NCBI RefSeq assembly: GCF_000005825.2
Contig: NC_013791.2
Span: 2,480,001-2,544,000, forward strand
DNA length: 64,000 bases
Reading direction: 5' to 3'
DNA from: Alkalihalophilus pseudofirmus OF4
Lineage (GTDB): Bacteria; Bacillota; Bacilli; Bacillales; Bacillaceae_D
A program made the translations under genes and the position numbers. The notes beneath the pieces are model-generated. The model ran no database searches and had not been told where the DNA came from. It saw only the letters and a program-made list of their open reading frames with translations. Below, piece by piece: positions 29,866 through 39,044 of the stretch. Position 1 is the stretch's first letter. Each line of letters opens with the position of its first letter.

Positions 29866-30408
29866 TTATTGTTTTTCTGATTCAACTAACCATACAAATT
29901 CAAGCGGGCTTCCTTCCTCAGAGGTTTCAAAAAACAACGTATAATCATCTAATTCATAAGAATAGGTCCAATAACCATCCAATTCATCTAATTCGCTGCG
30001 GTCAGGTGTTCCTAAAGCTCGCTTCATTTCCTCTACCGAAACCCGGTAGTCAGATATGTCCATCATGATGGCTTCTAATAAGTAGTTCTCACTTGAAAAA
30101 ATATAGGTTGTACGGTCATAAGTATAATAATTTCCACCTTCATATAACCCTTTTTCACTAGGTTCTCCAAGACTTTCTAACACATCTGTCTGCGATTCTC
30201 CTAAAGCTTGATCAGTCGGAAAAAAGATACCGTTAAATCCTTTTTCAATCCAAGCAAATGAAAGAAATGAAGGGGTCGCAGCTGAAACGACTGATCCTGG
30301 TTTGTCTAACTCCTCGATATCCATTACTATTGAATTCCCTTGTCCACAGCCAAATAGGAAGATAGCCATATTCATCACAATAAAATATTTTATATATTTC
30401 ATCCTCAC
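29866..30408 (-). CDS. Lipoprotein with SmpA/DUF4309-like repeats
   Basis: A 180-residue lipoprotein: basic start, hydrophobic signal and lipobox FGC (about Cys21). The mature part shows ALGESQTDVLESLGEPS followed by GNYYTYDRTTYIF, then a second similar unit VSVEEMKRALGTPDRSE followed by GYWTYSYELDDYTLFFE. This two-fold GxPD-type repeat resembles DUF4309/YjgB-like and BamE-like secreted proteins. Function unknown. Upstream lie two AAAACGTTT palindromes that could bind a LacI-type repressor. Confidence 0.68.
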   Translation of the reverse strand: MRMKYIKYFIVMNMAIFLFGCGQGNSIVMDIEELDKPGSVVSAATPSFLSFAWIEKGFNGIFFPTDQALGESQTDVLESLGEPSEKGLYEGGNYYTYDRTTYIFSSENYLLEAIMMDISDYRVSVEEMKRALGTPDRSELDELDGYWTYSYELDDYTLFFETSEEGSPLEFVWLVESEKQ

Positions 30409-30425
30409 ACACCTGCCTTTAACCT

Positions 30426-30498
30426 TTTAAAACGTTTTAAACGGAAATATTATCTATATATAGAATTACCCTGCTCACCCGCTTTTTAAAACGTTTAT
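30426..30498. promoter_or_regulatory. Paired AAAACGTTTT palindromes upstream of the lipoprotein gene
   Basis: TTTAAAACGTTTTAAA (30426-30441) is a perfect 16-base palindrome centred on CG. A second, shorter copy TTTTAAAACGTTTA lies at 30484-30497, 58 bases away. A central CG palindrome is typical of LacI/GalR-family operators, though no such regulator is encoded nearby. Confidence 0.4.
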
Positions 30499-30625
30499 CT
30501 TGTTAAAATTAAATATTCGTGTGATTTTTTGTGATTCCTATGAAAACCATTCCAATAATTAAGACATAATCAGCACAAAAATTGTCAAAGATAACGTAAT
30601 TTGTCGATATACGAAATATTCCTTT

Positions 30626-31837
30626 TTAATTTACCGTATAAGAAGTCGATTTAAGATGGTCTGTTTCCTCTAAATGTTTCATTTGAATAGATGTGTATGT
30701 GGTCACCACCAGAATCATCATTGACCCAGCCACCACTCCTATCCACCCAGCGTGCACCCAAAACCACCCTAAATAAATACCGCCAAGTCCGCCCCCAATG
30801 TAATAAGCAGTTAGGTACAATCCTGAAGCACTTGCTTTTGCTGTTGTTGCATACTTAGATACCCATGCACTAGAGCATGAATGAGCAAAAAAGAATCCAA
30901 AGCTAAGCAAGAGCAATCCCAGCACAATCAATAACAAATTCATAATCAGTGTAAGAGTAATACCTACAGCCATAATCAGGATACCGATTTTAAGACAATA
31001 AGCCTGTGAGTATTTTTTAGCAAGCTTTCCGGCAAGCGTTGAAGAAAAAGTACCTGCCATATATGTGATAAAAACAAACCCTACAACTGTAGTTGATAAA
31101 GAAAATGGCTCTGCTAACAGTAAGAACGCAACATAACTGTAAAACCCTATAAAAATTAGAAAGTGTAGTCCTCCAACAATATACGCTGGCTGCAGCTGCC
31201 GGTCACTTAAATGATGCCGGTAATTAGCAATCACTTCTTTAAAGTGAAAAGGCTGCGGTGTAAATTGCTTTGAATTTGGGAGAAACAGCAATACTAATAT
31301 CACAGACAAGACACTGATTAATCCCATAACTAAAAAAGCTATTCGCCAGCTTGAAAGATCTGTTAATACCCCGCTCATAAAACGGCCTGTCATTCCTCCA
31401 AAGCTGTTTGCACTAATATAGACGCCGATTGCTACTGTCATTGCTTTTTTTGCATATTCTTCGCTTATATACGCTAGCGCAATAGTTGGGATCCCAGCAA
31501 GTGCGATGGCTTGCAGCGTCCGGATTAGTAAAAGTCCTTCAAACCCAGGGACAACTGCCAGACCAAGCGATAACAAACAAGCAATAACCATTGCTGTATT
31601 CATGATTTTCTTACGCCCCAGCGCATCAGACAATGGGCTGTAAATGAAAAAGGCTATGGCTAGAACAAATAACGGAACGGAAACAAGTAAACTAATCATT
31701 ACATCCGAAACTTGAAATTCTCTTGCTAGTACAGGTAAAATCGGCTGCGGAAAATGTAAATTGGCAAAAATAAAGAAAGCAGCTACTCCTAAAGCAAATG
31801 TAGTCCGCCTAAACTGTGCGGTCTTCTCTTCGATCAT
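30626..31837 (-). CDS. MFS transporter (arabinose-efflux-like)
   Basis: A 403-residue major facilitator protein with twelve hydrophobic segments. The loop 2-3 motif appears as SPLSDALGRKKIM, and the second half has a related KLAKKYS. It resembles the YnfM/AraJ-like drug or sugar efflux group (inference by eye). AAGGAGTGG-like spacing precedes the ATG. It stands alone; no regulator is adjacent. Confidence 0.85.
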   Translation of the reverse strand: MIEEKTAQFRRTTFALGVAAFFIFANLHFPQPILPVLAREFQVSDVMISLLVSVPLFVLAIAFFIYSPLSDALGRKKIMNTAMVIACLLSLGLAVVPGFEGLLLIRTLQAIALAGIPTIALAYISEEYAKKAMTVAIGVYISANSFGGMTGRFMSGVLTDLSSWRIAFLVMGLISVLSVILVLLFLPNSKQFTPQPFHFKEVIANYRHHLSDRQLQPAYIVGGLHFLIFIGFYSYVAFLLLAEPFSLSTTVVGFVFITYMAGTFSSTLAGKLAKKYSQAYCLKIGILIMAVGITLTLIMNLLLIVLGLLLLSFGFFFAHSCSSAWVSKYATTAKASASGLYLTAYYIGGGLGGIYLGWFWVHAGWIGVVAGSMMILVVTTYTSIQMKHLEETDHLKSTSYTVN

Positions 31838-31948
31838 TTTTCTCCACTCCTTAAATTGCAGCTAACACCATTTTCTCTCTAATAGTTAATAAAAACATTA
31901 TAAAGGATTCAGAATCATTTGAACATCACAGCCGCTTTTCTAGGCTAA

Positions 31949-31982
31949 AGAAAAAAACAGAACATCTCTATGAGAAGTTCTG
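31949..31982 (-). terminator. Terminator of the second BCCT gene
   Basis: Stem CAGAAC.TCTC / GAGA.GTTCTG (one mismatch) with a 3-base loop and seven T on the minus strand. Confidence 0.88.
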
Positions 31983-31995
31983 TGCAGTATTGAAT

Positions 31996-33492
31996 TTATT
32001 TTTTTTGTGCAGCCTTCATTTCCAGCTTAAACACCTTAAGTATGCTGTAGCTCATAGCAAGTAAGATAAAGGTTAAAGGAAATGCGCTGACAATAATCGC
32101 CGTTTGCAAGGCATCTAGTCCTCCTGATGCCATTAATACAACCGCAGACGCACTTAAAATCAGCCCCCAAGAGATTTTAATAAAGACGGAGGGATTTAAA
32201 TCACCTTCAGTCGTCTGCATTCCAAGAACAAATGTGGCAGAGTCAGCAGAGGTGATGAAAAATGTACTTATAAGCAATACAGTTAATACAGATAATACCC
32301 CGCCTAACGGTAAAAAGTTATAGACGTAAAATAGCCCCGTCTCTAAACTTTGGCCAGCTACATCTAGCCCCTCTATTAAGTCAAAATAAATTCCTGTTCC
32401 GCCAAAGATGGCAAACCAGAATGCGCAAACAAGTGTAGGAACGATTAATACAGCTACAACAAATTCTCTAACTGTTCTCCCTTTTGATACTCTAGCAATA
32501 AACATTCCAACAAATGGAGACCAAGAGATCCACCATGCCCAATAAAAAATCGTCCACCCTTGAGTCCAGGCAGCACTTTCTTGATTAAATGGAGAAATAC
32601 GCAGCCCCATTTGCGGCAAGTTTTGAATATACTGCCCTAATGTATGAGTAAAAAGGTTTAATAAAAATAACGTCGGACCAACAATGATCATAATGATTAA
32701 GAGTAATACCGCTAAAATCATATTCGTATTACTTAAATATTTAATTCCTTTTTTAATACCTGTTGAAGCTGAAATAATAAATAAAACTGTAATAATACCT
32801 ATAATCAATAACTGGATGTTAAAATTAATAGGTATCCCAATCAAATAATTTAATCCTGCATTAATTTGTTGAGCACCTAAGCCTAACGAAGCACAAACTC
32901 CAAATAACGTTGCAAATACAGCTATAATATCAATTGTATATCCAATAGGTCCTCTGACTTTGTCTCCAAAAATAGGTTGCAATGTGGAACTCATTAAACC
33001 TGGTACCTGCTTGCGAAACTTATAATAAGCTAAAGCTAATGCTACTGTCGCATAGATGGCCCATGCATGAAATCCCCAGTGTAAGTATGTAAATCGCAAT
33101 GCAATGAGAGCTGCCTCAGACGTTCTAGCCAGTTCTTCCCCGCCATACGGAGGTTCTGCATAATGTGAAATAGGTTCAGAGACACCATAAAAGAGTAACC
33201 CGATCCCCATCCCCGCACTAAAAAGCATGGCAAACCAAGTAAGCCGGTTAAATTCAGGTTTATCATGTTCCTTTCCTAATTTTATCTTTCCATATTTACT
33301 GAAGATCAAAAACAGAGCGAACAATAGAAAGAATGAAGCAGCAAGCTGATAAAACCAACCAAAAGATGTCAAAAAAAATGTTTGCGCACTCTCCATTACT
33401 TGACCGAGATTTGTCGGGAAAAATGTTCCCCATAAAACAAATAAAAGCGCCATAACAATTGATATTTTAAAGGTTATCGTTAGATTTTTCAC
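31996..33492 (-). CDS. BCCT family betaine transporter (second copy)
   Basis: A 498-residue BCCT carrier about as divergent from the copy at 2074-3690 as separate OpuD-type paralogs. It keeps the GMGIGLLFYGVSEP stretch, the signature TIFYWAWWISWSPFVGMFIA, and TSADSATFVLGMQTT. Unlike the first copy it has only a short C-terminal tail (about 15 residues), so osmosensing may differ. It should import glycine betaine or a relative with sodium. Monocistronic. Confidence 0.9.
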   Translation of the reverse strand: MKNLTITFKISIVMALLFVLWGTFFPTNLGQVMESAQTFFLTSFGWFYQLAASFFLLFALFLIFSKYGKIKLGKEHDKPEFNRLTWFAMLFSAGMGIGLLFYGVSEPISHYAEPPYGGEELARTSEAALIALRFTYLHWGFHAWAIYATVALALAYYKFRKQVPGLMSSTLQPIFGDKVRGPIGYTIDIIAVFATLFGVCASLGLGAQQINAGLNYLIGIPINFNIQLLIIGIITVLFIISASTGIKKGIKYLSNTNMILAVLLLIIMIIVGPTLFLLNLFTHTLGQYIQNLPQMGLRISPFNQESAAWTQGWTIFYWAWWISWSPFVGMFIARVSKGRTVREFVVAVLIVPTLVCAFWFAIFGGTGIYFDLIEGLDVAGQSLETGLFYVYNFLPLGGVLSVLTVLLISTFFITSADSATFVLGMQTTEGDLNPSVFIKISWGLILSASAVVLMASGGLDALQTAIIVSAFPLTFILLAMSYSILKVFKLEMKAAQKK

Positions 33493-33614
33493 ACAGATTT
33501 CTCCTTCTCATTAGCCAATTTCACAACTGCAATTGATGTGTCATCTAATAGTGTGCATCATTTATTGTTTTCTTATGAAAAGAACAACACAGTGAAGTGA
33601 CTCTTTGAAGGTGC

Positions 33615-33647
33615 CATAAAAAAAAGAGCTCATTATTTTGAGCTCTT
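33615..33647 (-). terminator. Terminator overlapping the end of the second MscS gene
   Basis: Stem AAGAGCTCA / TGAGCTCTT, then nine T on the minus strand. The 5' arm lies inside the last codons of the gene. Confidence 0.85.
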
Positions 33648-34790
33648 CTCGTTTACAGCGGTATGATCTTCTTCCTCTTCTTCTTTTAACATTTCTTGCA
33701 TGACATCTTGATGATCTTTTTCAACATAGAGACTTCTGCTTGGGAATGCAATCTCTACACCTTCTTCTTCTAATATGTTCATGATCTTAAAATTAATATC
33801 TTCTTTTATTCGATACCATTCGGTCCATGCAGTCGTATTCGTAAAAAAGTAAACAAAAATGTCCAAGCTTGAATTATTAAAATCACTAAAACGAACCATA
33901 ATCAAATCTTGATTGACTTCTTCATGCTCTCTAAGCAACGTATCAATTCTATGAACACAGCGTTCTAACTTATGACGAGGGGTAGAATACGTTACACCGA
34001 CTTTAAAAGTAATTTGACGCTTTGTCATCTGTGACCAGTTGGTAATCGGTTCGTTTGCAAGGGTAGAGTTAGGAACCGTAACAATAGAATCGGCAAAAGT
34101 TCTTATTTGTGTACTGCGGAATGTGATATCCTCTACAGTACCTTCTACTGAAGGCGTTTTGATCCAGTCTCCTTTTGAAAAAGGTTTTTCTGTTATAATA
34201 ATAATTCCTCCAAAGAAGTTACCAATTGTATCTTGTGCTGCTAGAGCAAATGCCAGACCACCAAGCCCTAAACCAGCAATGAAACCGCTGATACTATACC
34301 CCCACTCACCAGCTATGACCACAATTGTTAAGGCAATCACCGAAAACCTTAGGATCTTTGATAAGAAAGGAACTAACATACTATCTTCATCAAGTTCTAC
34401 TCTTTTAGCAAAACGGAAGAAAAAAGCTGAATGAGCAGACATATAATTATGTAAGCCCCATCCAAGAAGCATAATTATAAACGACCTGTAAATATGCTGA
34501 ACAAACTCTGTTGTGGTTATGTTGAAAGGCAGATACAACAAAGCTAAGTATGTACCTAATACAATCCAAAAAAGCCTTAAGGGCTTCTCAAATGAAAGCA
34601 GCACATCGGTAAACACATGAGTTGGGGTTCTCCGTGTCAGAGAAACAATAAATTTAAACACATATTTGGTAAATAGCTTACGAAAAACCAAGAAGATAAG
34701 AAATATTCCAAATGCAATTGAAATATCTATCCACTCTAGACGTTGAAAGGATGCAATCAGCATTCTCCAGCGTTCCATTGAATTATCCAT
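33633..34790 (-). CDS. Mechanosensitive channel, MscS family (long form)
   Basis: A 385-residue MscS-type channel. Four or five N-terminal transmembrane segments are followed by the pore helix GFIAGLGLGGLAFALAAQDTIGNF, the beta domain (VEGTVEDITFRSTQIRTFADSIVTVPNSTLANEPITNWS) and a C-terminal acidic tail. It is clearly distinct from the shorter YkuT-type channel at 16029. It probably protects against osmotic downshock. A sigma-B-like element lies at 34886-34910. Confidence 0.9.
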   Translation of the reverse strand: MDNSMERWRMLIASFQRLEWIDISIAFGIFLIFLVFRKLFTKYVFKFIVSLTRRTPTHVFTDVLLSFEKPLRLFWIVLGTYLALLYLPFNITTTEFVQHIYRSFIIMLLGWGLHNYMSAHSAFFFRFAKRVELDEDSMLVPFLSKILRFSVIALTIVVIAGEWGYSISGFIAGLGLGGLAFALAAQDTIGNFFGGIIIITEKPFSKGDWIKTPSVEGTVEDITFRSTQIRTFADSIVTVPNSTLANEPITNWSQMTKRQITFKVGVTYSTPRHKLERCVHRIDTLLREHEEVNQDLIMVRFSDFNNSSLDIFVYFFTNTTAWTEWYRIKEDINFKIMNILEEEGVEIAFPSRSLYVEKDHQDVMQEMLKEEEEEDHTAVNEKSSK

Positions 34791-34885
34791 TAAATAGTCA
34801 CCTCTATCTCACATTAACCTCTCCATTAAAATTAATATTTTACCACAAAAACCTCATATGAGATGGCAATCACATAATAATACGA

Positions 34886-34910
34886 ATACCTTTTACATTT
34901 TCCTCAAAAC
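34886..34910 (-). promoter_or_regulatory. Possible sigma-B promoter of the long MscS gene
   Basis: On the minus strand GTTTTG (34910-34905) is followed after 13 bases by AGGTAT (34891-34886). The -35 element is an imperfect match. Confidence 0.3.
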
Positions 34911-34924
34911 AATGGATTAAAACC

Positions 34925-34957
34925 TAAAAAAGAGCAGTCAAAATGAATTGACTACTC
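34925..34957 (-). terminator. Terminator of the YtxH-type gene
   Basis: A 10-bp stem GAG.AGTCAA / TTGACT.CTC (one wobble on the minus strand) with a T-rich tail, overlapping the stop codon. Confidence 0.75.
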
Positions 34958-35275
34958 CTCTTCTAACACACCTTGTATTAATTCACCAATTTCTGATTGT
35001 TCACCAGCACTTTGGTTTTTCGTCTGTTCAGGTTTTTTGCTGTCACTTAGTACTTCTTTTATATCCTCGCTCCATTCACTGCCAAATTCAAGCAATAGGT
35101 GGGATAAGGCGCCTCCTTTTTTTGAATTTGCTTCTGGCATTTTATTAACCAGACCTTTTCTCATTTGGCTGCCTCTTTCACTAGCTAATAAGTAATAACC
35201 AGCAACACCAACTGCTGTGCCGACAAGTGATCCGATAAAGTATCCTGAACGAGATGAACGTTTCTTTCTAAACAT
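34952..35275 (-). CDS. YtxH domain-containing protein
   Basis: A 107-residue protein with a short basic start, one hydrophobic glycine-rich helix (GYFIGSLVGTAVGVAGYYLLA) and then a hydrophilic helical C-terminus. The helix with ASERGSQMRKG directly after it matches the YtxH family (stress-induced membrane-associated proteins, gas-vesicle-like in some annotations). Function is unclear. AAGGAAGGGG precedes the ATG. Confidence 0.8.
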   Translation of the reverse strand: MFRKKRSSRSGYFIGSLVGTAVGVAGYYLLASERGSQMRKGLVNKMPEANSKKGGALSHLLLEFGSEWSEDIKEVLSDSKKPEQTKNQSAGEQSEIGELIQGVLEEE

Positions 35276-35349
35276 CCCTACAACCCCTTCCTTTTCAAAT
35301 AGTATGGGGTTATAAAGCGTTTTTTATGAATATAATTTATTTTGTTGAT

Positions 35350-36339
35350 TTAAGTAACTGGAATAGCGCGCTCTTCAATTTCAAACCCTAGGTCTTCAAT
35401 CATATGATGATCAATCTCCACACTTTGTCCCTCTGTTGTTAAATAATCTCCTACAAAAATAGAGTTCGCTGCATACAACGCGAGCGGCTGCAATGTTCTG
35501 AGATTTAATTCCCTGCCCCCTGAGACACGGATTTCTTTTGATGGATTAATAAATCTCATTAATGCTAAGACGCGTAAGGCTTTCATTGGCGCTGTCCGGC
35601 TTTTCCCCTCAAGAGGAGTACCTGGTACGGCATGTAAAAAGTTTACTGGAATTGAATCCGCATCGATCTCACGCAGGGCATATGCCATTTCTACAATTTG
35701 TTCATCTGTTTCTCCCATTCCTATAATGACACCGGAACAAGGTGACATCCCTGCACTCTTTGCACTTTCTACTGTTTCGACTCTATTATCATATGTATGA
35801 CTTGTTGTAATCGCCTCATGATGATCGCGATGAGTATTAATATTATGATTATATCTATGAACCCCAGCTTGCTTTAGTCTTTTGGCTTTCTCATCTGTCA
35901 AAATCCCTAAACACGCACATATTTTTAAAGGCATCGTAGCTGTAATCTCCTCTACTGCTTCAATGACCCCGTCGAGCTCTCGCTCAGTCGGACCTCGTCC
36001 GCTTGCTACGATACAATAGGTTCCTGCTTTTCTCTCCATTGCTTCTCTTGCACCCGCTAACAATGTTTCCTTATCTAAGAAAGAATACTTCTCAACTGGT
36101 GCCGTTGATATAATTGATTGTGAACAGTACCCACAATTTTCAGGACATAGTCCACTTTTAGCATTGATGATCATATTTAATTTCACTTTTTTTCCATAGA
36201 AATGACTTCTGACTTTAAAAGCCGCCTGTAAGATAGGCAGTACTTCTTCATCGTCTGCCTGTAAGATAGACAGCCCCTCATCTAAGGATAATTTTTCTCC
36301 AGTTATCGCTCTTTTAGCATAGTTTAACCATTCACTCAT
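35350..36339 (-). CDS. bioB: Biotin synthase
   Basis: A 329-residue radical SAM enzyme that inserts sulfur into dethiobiotin. The radical cluster motif is CPENCGYC (Cys65, Cys69, Cys72), and the auxiliary [2Fe-2S] ligands lie in the usual places (for example ACLG, GVIIGMGETDEQ region, and Arg in IRVSGGRE). No other biotin genes are adjacent, so the cell may salvage dethiobiotin or encode the rest elsewhere. A BirA-type operator lies just upstream, so expression should fall when biotin is plentiful. Confidence 0.97.
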   Translation of the reverse strand: MSEWLNYAKRAITGEKLSLDEGLSILQADDEEVLPILQAAFKVRSHFYGKKVKLNMIINAKSGLCPENCGYCSQSIISTAPVEKYSFLDKETLLAGAREAMERKAGTYCIVASGRGPTERELDGVIEAVEEITATMPLKICACLGILTDEKAKRLKQAGVHRYNHNINTHRDHHEAITTSHTYDNRVETVESAKSAGMSPCSGVIIGMGETDEQIVEMAYALREIDADSIPVNFLHAVPGTPLEGKSRTAPMKALRVLALMRFINPSKEIRVSGGRELNLRTLQPLALYAANSIFVGDYLTTEGQSVEIDHHMIEDLGFEIEERAIPVT

Positions 36340-36357
36340 TGTGTTTTGCCCTCCCGT

Positions 36358-36388
36358 ATGTTAACTATTTTTTATTTTAAGTTAACAT
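36358..36388 (-). promoter_or_regulatory. BirA (biotin repressor) operator upstream of bioB
   Basis: A perfect inverted repeat ATGTTAACT - 13 bases - AGTTAACAT starts 19 bases before the bioB ATG. Arm sequence and spacing fit the GTTAAC-type operators of firmicute BirA. Confidence 0.85.
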
Positions 36389-36502
36389 TAAACAAGCTAA
36401 TAAACAAGCAGTTTTACAATTAATTGCAAAAAAACAGATAATTCTCTGTTTTCATAGTAAAAAAGATGCCGTTATTTATTTCCAGGGCAATTTTCGAGGC
36501 AT

Positions 36503-36537
36503 AAAAAAAATCAAGGTGTAGATACATACACCTTGAT
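36503..36537 (-). terminator. Terminator of the amidoligase / K+ channel operon
   Basis: An 11-bp perfect stem ATCAAGGTGTA / TACACCTTGAT with a 6-base loop and eight T on the minus strand. Confidence 0.92.
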
Positions 36538-36557
36538 AATATTATTCTATTATACAT

Positions 36558-37310
36558 TCAACACGTATCTCGATTACGCTTTTCTTCTTCAAGAAGTTTT
36601 ATAAGAATGTCTATTTCAGCAGCAGTTAAGTGATCTAATTCATTGATTTTTTCTTTCATATACGTAACTTGGGTAGATTCCTCTTTAATCGTCCCTGTTA
36701 AAAAATAACTGGTGATTGAAGCTGTAATAATCCCGATTAATCCTATTCCAAAAAGCATCAGAAACACAGCAATTAATCGACCTATAGGGCTTGATGGCGA
36801 TATATCTCCATAACCTACAGTCGTGGTTGTCACAATACTCCACCATAGTGCATCAGCATATGTTTCAATATTCGGTTCAAGGTGAACAATAGGAATCGAG
36901 CTTAAAAAGACCATCAACGTCATGAATGTGACAGCTTTTCCTAACCCGTGCTTATTTAATATTACTGCTAAGGGCCTTGCATATCTAGAAATAATCACCA
37001 AAAGTCTAAGTGCCCTGATGACTCTTGCAATTCTAGCCAGCTGAAATACCGCATCAAATGGTATGATGATGATCAAATCAAGAGGGTTCTTTTTAAGATG
37101 AGCGGTTTTATTTTTACTTAGAATGAATCTTATAAGTACATCGATTGTAAAAATGAGCCACACAATTAAATCTAATACATAATATTGATTTTCATCAATA
37201 AAGACGAGTGCAAACGTTACACATGCTAATGTAAATAAAAGAACTTCATATGCAAAGATCCATTTGTTTTTTTGTGCGATTTGTTTATCCTTAGTTATGT
37301 CTGCTTCCAT
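36558..37310 (-). CDS. Voltage-gated-type potassium channel
   Basis: A 250-residue six-helix potassium channel. The S4-like helix has regularly spaced arginines (RIARVIRALRLLVIISRYARP), the pore has the selectivity filter TTTVGYGDIS between S5 and S6, and a short charged coiled tail follows. I start at ATG 37310 because GGTGAT fits the anti-Shine-Dalgarno at the right spacing; the frame opens 4 codons earlier. It is the last gene of the operon that begins at 40767, only 50 bases after an amidoligase gene. Confidence 0.92.
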   Translation of the reverse strand: MEADITKDKQIAQKNKWIFAYEVLLFTLACVTFALVFIDENQYYVLDLIVWLIFTIDVLIRFILSKNKTAHLKKNPLDLIIIIPFDAVFQLARIARVIRALRLLVIISRYARPLAVILNKHGLGKAVTFMTLMVFLSSIPIVHLEPNIETYADALWWSIVTTTTVGYGDISPSSPIGRLIAVFLMLFGIGLIGIITASITSYFLTGTIKEESTQVTYMKEKINELDHLTAAEIDILIKLLEEEKRNRDTC

Positions 37311-37360
37311 ATTTATCACCATCTTAAAGAGACAGCCACATCTACTGCTGCCTCTTTTGA

Positions 37361-38605
37361 TTATTTCATTATAGTAAATCCAACAAACATGGACAAATTA
37401 CCAGTAATATATTCACCCACCCGGAAAAATAGTCCTGCTGGTTCACCATTCATAGTATGAGACCCAATAAGTAATCTGCCTGTATAAGGTCCATCCCATG
37501 TGTCTATCGTTTGACTTGGCATCGGGTAATATTCTTGATAAACCATTTGTTGATCTTGATAGTAATCAAGGTCCTGATCTAGAATATGATTATTTTCTAC
37601 TACAGTAATCCCCCCGCCCTCTCGTCCTAGTACGGGCTTTTTAACGTAGGAATATAGACCGGCCTGATCGTCATATGTGCGTAAAAAGTAACGCTCAATT
37701 ATTTCTTGTTCCCCTCTTGTATACCATTCTTTTTTCTTCTCAGTAATCAATGAGAGGACTGCTTTGGACTGCATCATTAATGCTTGTGGAGGATTTATCA
37801 ACTTTACTTTGCCTTCTAATACGTTCACAAGAAATTGCTCACCAATCGACTCGCCCGTACCGCTTTTCTCATGAAGAAAGTATTCAAGTGGATAAAGACG
37901 GTATAAAAAGTGGATCTGATTGCCGCTCGGATCATATACCCCATCTTTTCTTACTTCTATCTCCTCTAATGGGATGTAGTGTGCATTTTGAGGGTAGTGT
38001 TGCATCAAATACTTTGCTGTTAGCTTATCCTCATCATGCCAATTCGCAGCTGTAAAGTAGAGCGTATCTGCACTTCTTATCTGGTAATCTTTTATAACCT
38101 GATCCCATGCTTCTTTTACAAGCCGGTTTATCCCTTCATTAGGATTTTCCACTTGATGCACTTTCGCTAGACGGTTCTGAGCAATAGCTGCTTCAACTAG
38201 TCCAACAGGTGTATCAGTATTTGCTTCTATTACCTTTAATCCATGTACTGAAGCAATAAAATCATATCTCGTAAAGTATGAAAAGCGTTTACTCTGATCT
38301 TCCAACAAAAGATCCCACAGCATAATTGGAATGCCTAATCGATGCATGATACTAGGATTCTCTTTGATCATTTTATATGTTTTTATATAAATTGCATCTA
38401 CTGCCCTCGTTGCATTTTTAATCTCGGTATACATCGCATGAGGAACTTCTAGCATAGAATCACTCATATATTGATGTTCTTCGTAATTCTCATATAGAGT
38501 AGCCCATGTAAAACCAGCTTTCGCCATTTCATCATAGAGTGATTCAAAACGATTAAGATACTTTTCTTGCTCAAAAGGTGTTGTCAATGAGCGGTATGGT
38601 AACAT
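37361..38605 (-). CDS. Glutathionylspermidine synthase-fold ATP-grasp amidoligase (copy 2)
   Basis: A 414-residue protein of the glutathionylspermidine-synthase ATP-grasp family. Visible family elements are YDFIASVHGLKVIEANTDTPVG (substrate/metal region), KLINPPQAL and KKPVLGREGGG with the ATP-binding lysine and the GREG loop. It lacks the N-terminal amidase domain of true Gsp synthetase. Family members form amide bonds between an amine and a carboxylate, often on peptides; the substrate here is unknown. Start at ATG 38605 after AGGAGG; the longer frame overlaps the DUF350 gene. It shares an operon with a paralogous ligase (39045-40298). Confidence 0.87.
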   Translation of the reverse strand: MLPYRSLTTPFEQEKYLNRFESLYDEMAKAGFTWATLYENYEEHQYMSDSMLEVPHAMYTEIKNATRAVDAIYIKTYKMIKENPSIMHRLGIPIMLWDLLLEDQSKRFSYFTRYDFIASVHGLKVIEANTDTPVGLVEAAIAQNRLAKVHQVENPNEGINRLVKEAWDQVIKDYQIRSADTLYFTAANWHDEDKLTAKYLMQHYPQNAHYIPLEEIEVRKDGVYDPSGNQIHFLYRLYPLEYFLHEKSGTGESIGEQFLVNVLEGKVKLINPPQALMMQSKAVLSLITEKKKEWYTRGEQEIIERYFLRTYDDQAGLYSYVKKPVLGREGGGITVVENNHILDQDLDYYQDQQMVYQEYYPMPSQTIDTWDGPYTGRLLIGSHTMNGEPAGLFFRVGEYITGNLSMFVGFTIMK

Positions 38606-38624
38606 ATCTGCTCCTCCTATCAAG

Positions 38625-39041
38625 TTAATAACTGATTGTTGCAGCGACAATAATGCCTACTAATACAGAAATGCCTCCAAGGAACAACCCGACTGCCACA
38701 TTACCCTTTTCTACCTCATTTGCTAAATTGGTATTTCGTGTAAAGGCATGTTCTAATACAAAATGAAGCAACACTTGAATAATAATAGCAATTAATGCCC
38801 AGATCGCTAAGTCTACTAAATTTATTGAACTTCTGATCGCCGATTGCAAAACAACAACAAGCCCTGCCATTTTCCCTAATAACTTAAGAGAAACAGCCAC
38901 ATTACCTGCTCGTATCAAGTCTCTTTCTGAATAAGGAGTTAACCATTTGAAAATAAACGTTCCTATTAGAAATAAGACAAACGATGTTACTAAATAAATG
39001 AGAAAATGATCAAACGTTTGTAAATAATACAAAATATCCAC
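38625..39041 (-). CDS. DUF350 (YjfL-like) membrane protein
   Basis: A 138-residue membrane protein with four hydrophobic segments. The repeated pattern of a helix followed by an RAGNVAVSLKLLGK or EKGNVAVGLFLGG motif indicates two copies of the DUF350 unit, as in YjfL. Genes of this family regularly accompany Gsp-synthase-type amidoligases and ion channels. It lies between the two ligase genes, 3 bases after the first. Function unknown. Confidence 0.88.
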   Translation of the reverse strand: MDILYYLQTFDHFLIYLVTSFVLFLIGTFIFKWLTPYSERDLIRAGNVAVSLKLLGKMAGLVVVLQSAIRSSINLVDLAIWALIAIIIQVLLHFVLEHAFTRNTNLANEVEKGNVAVGLFLGGISVLVGIIVAATISY

Positions 39042-39044
39042 TAG

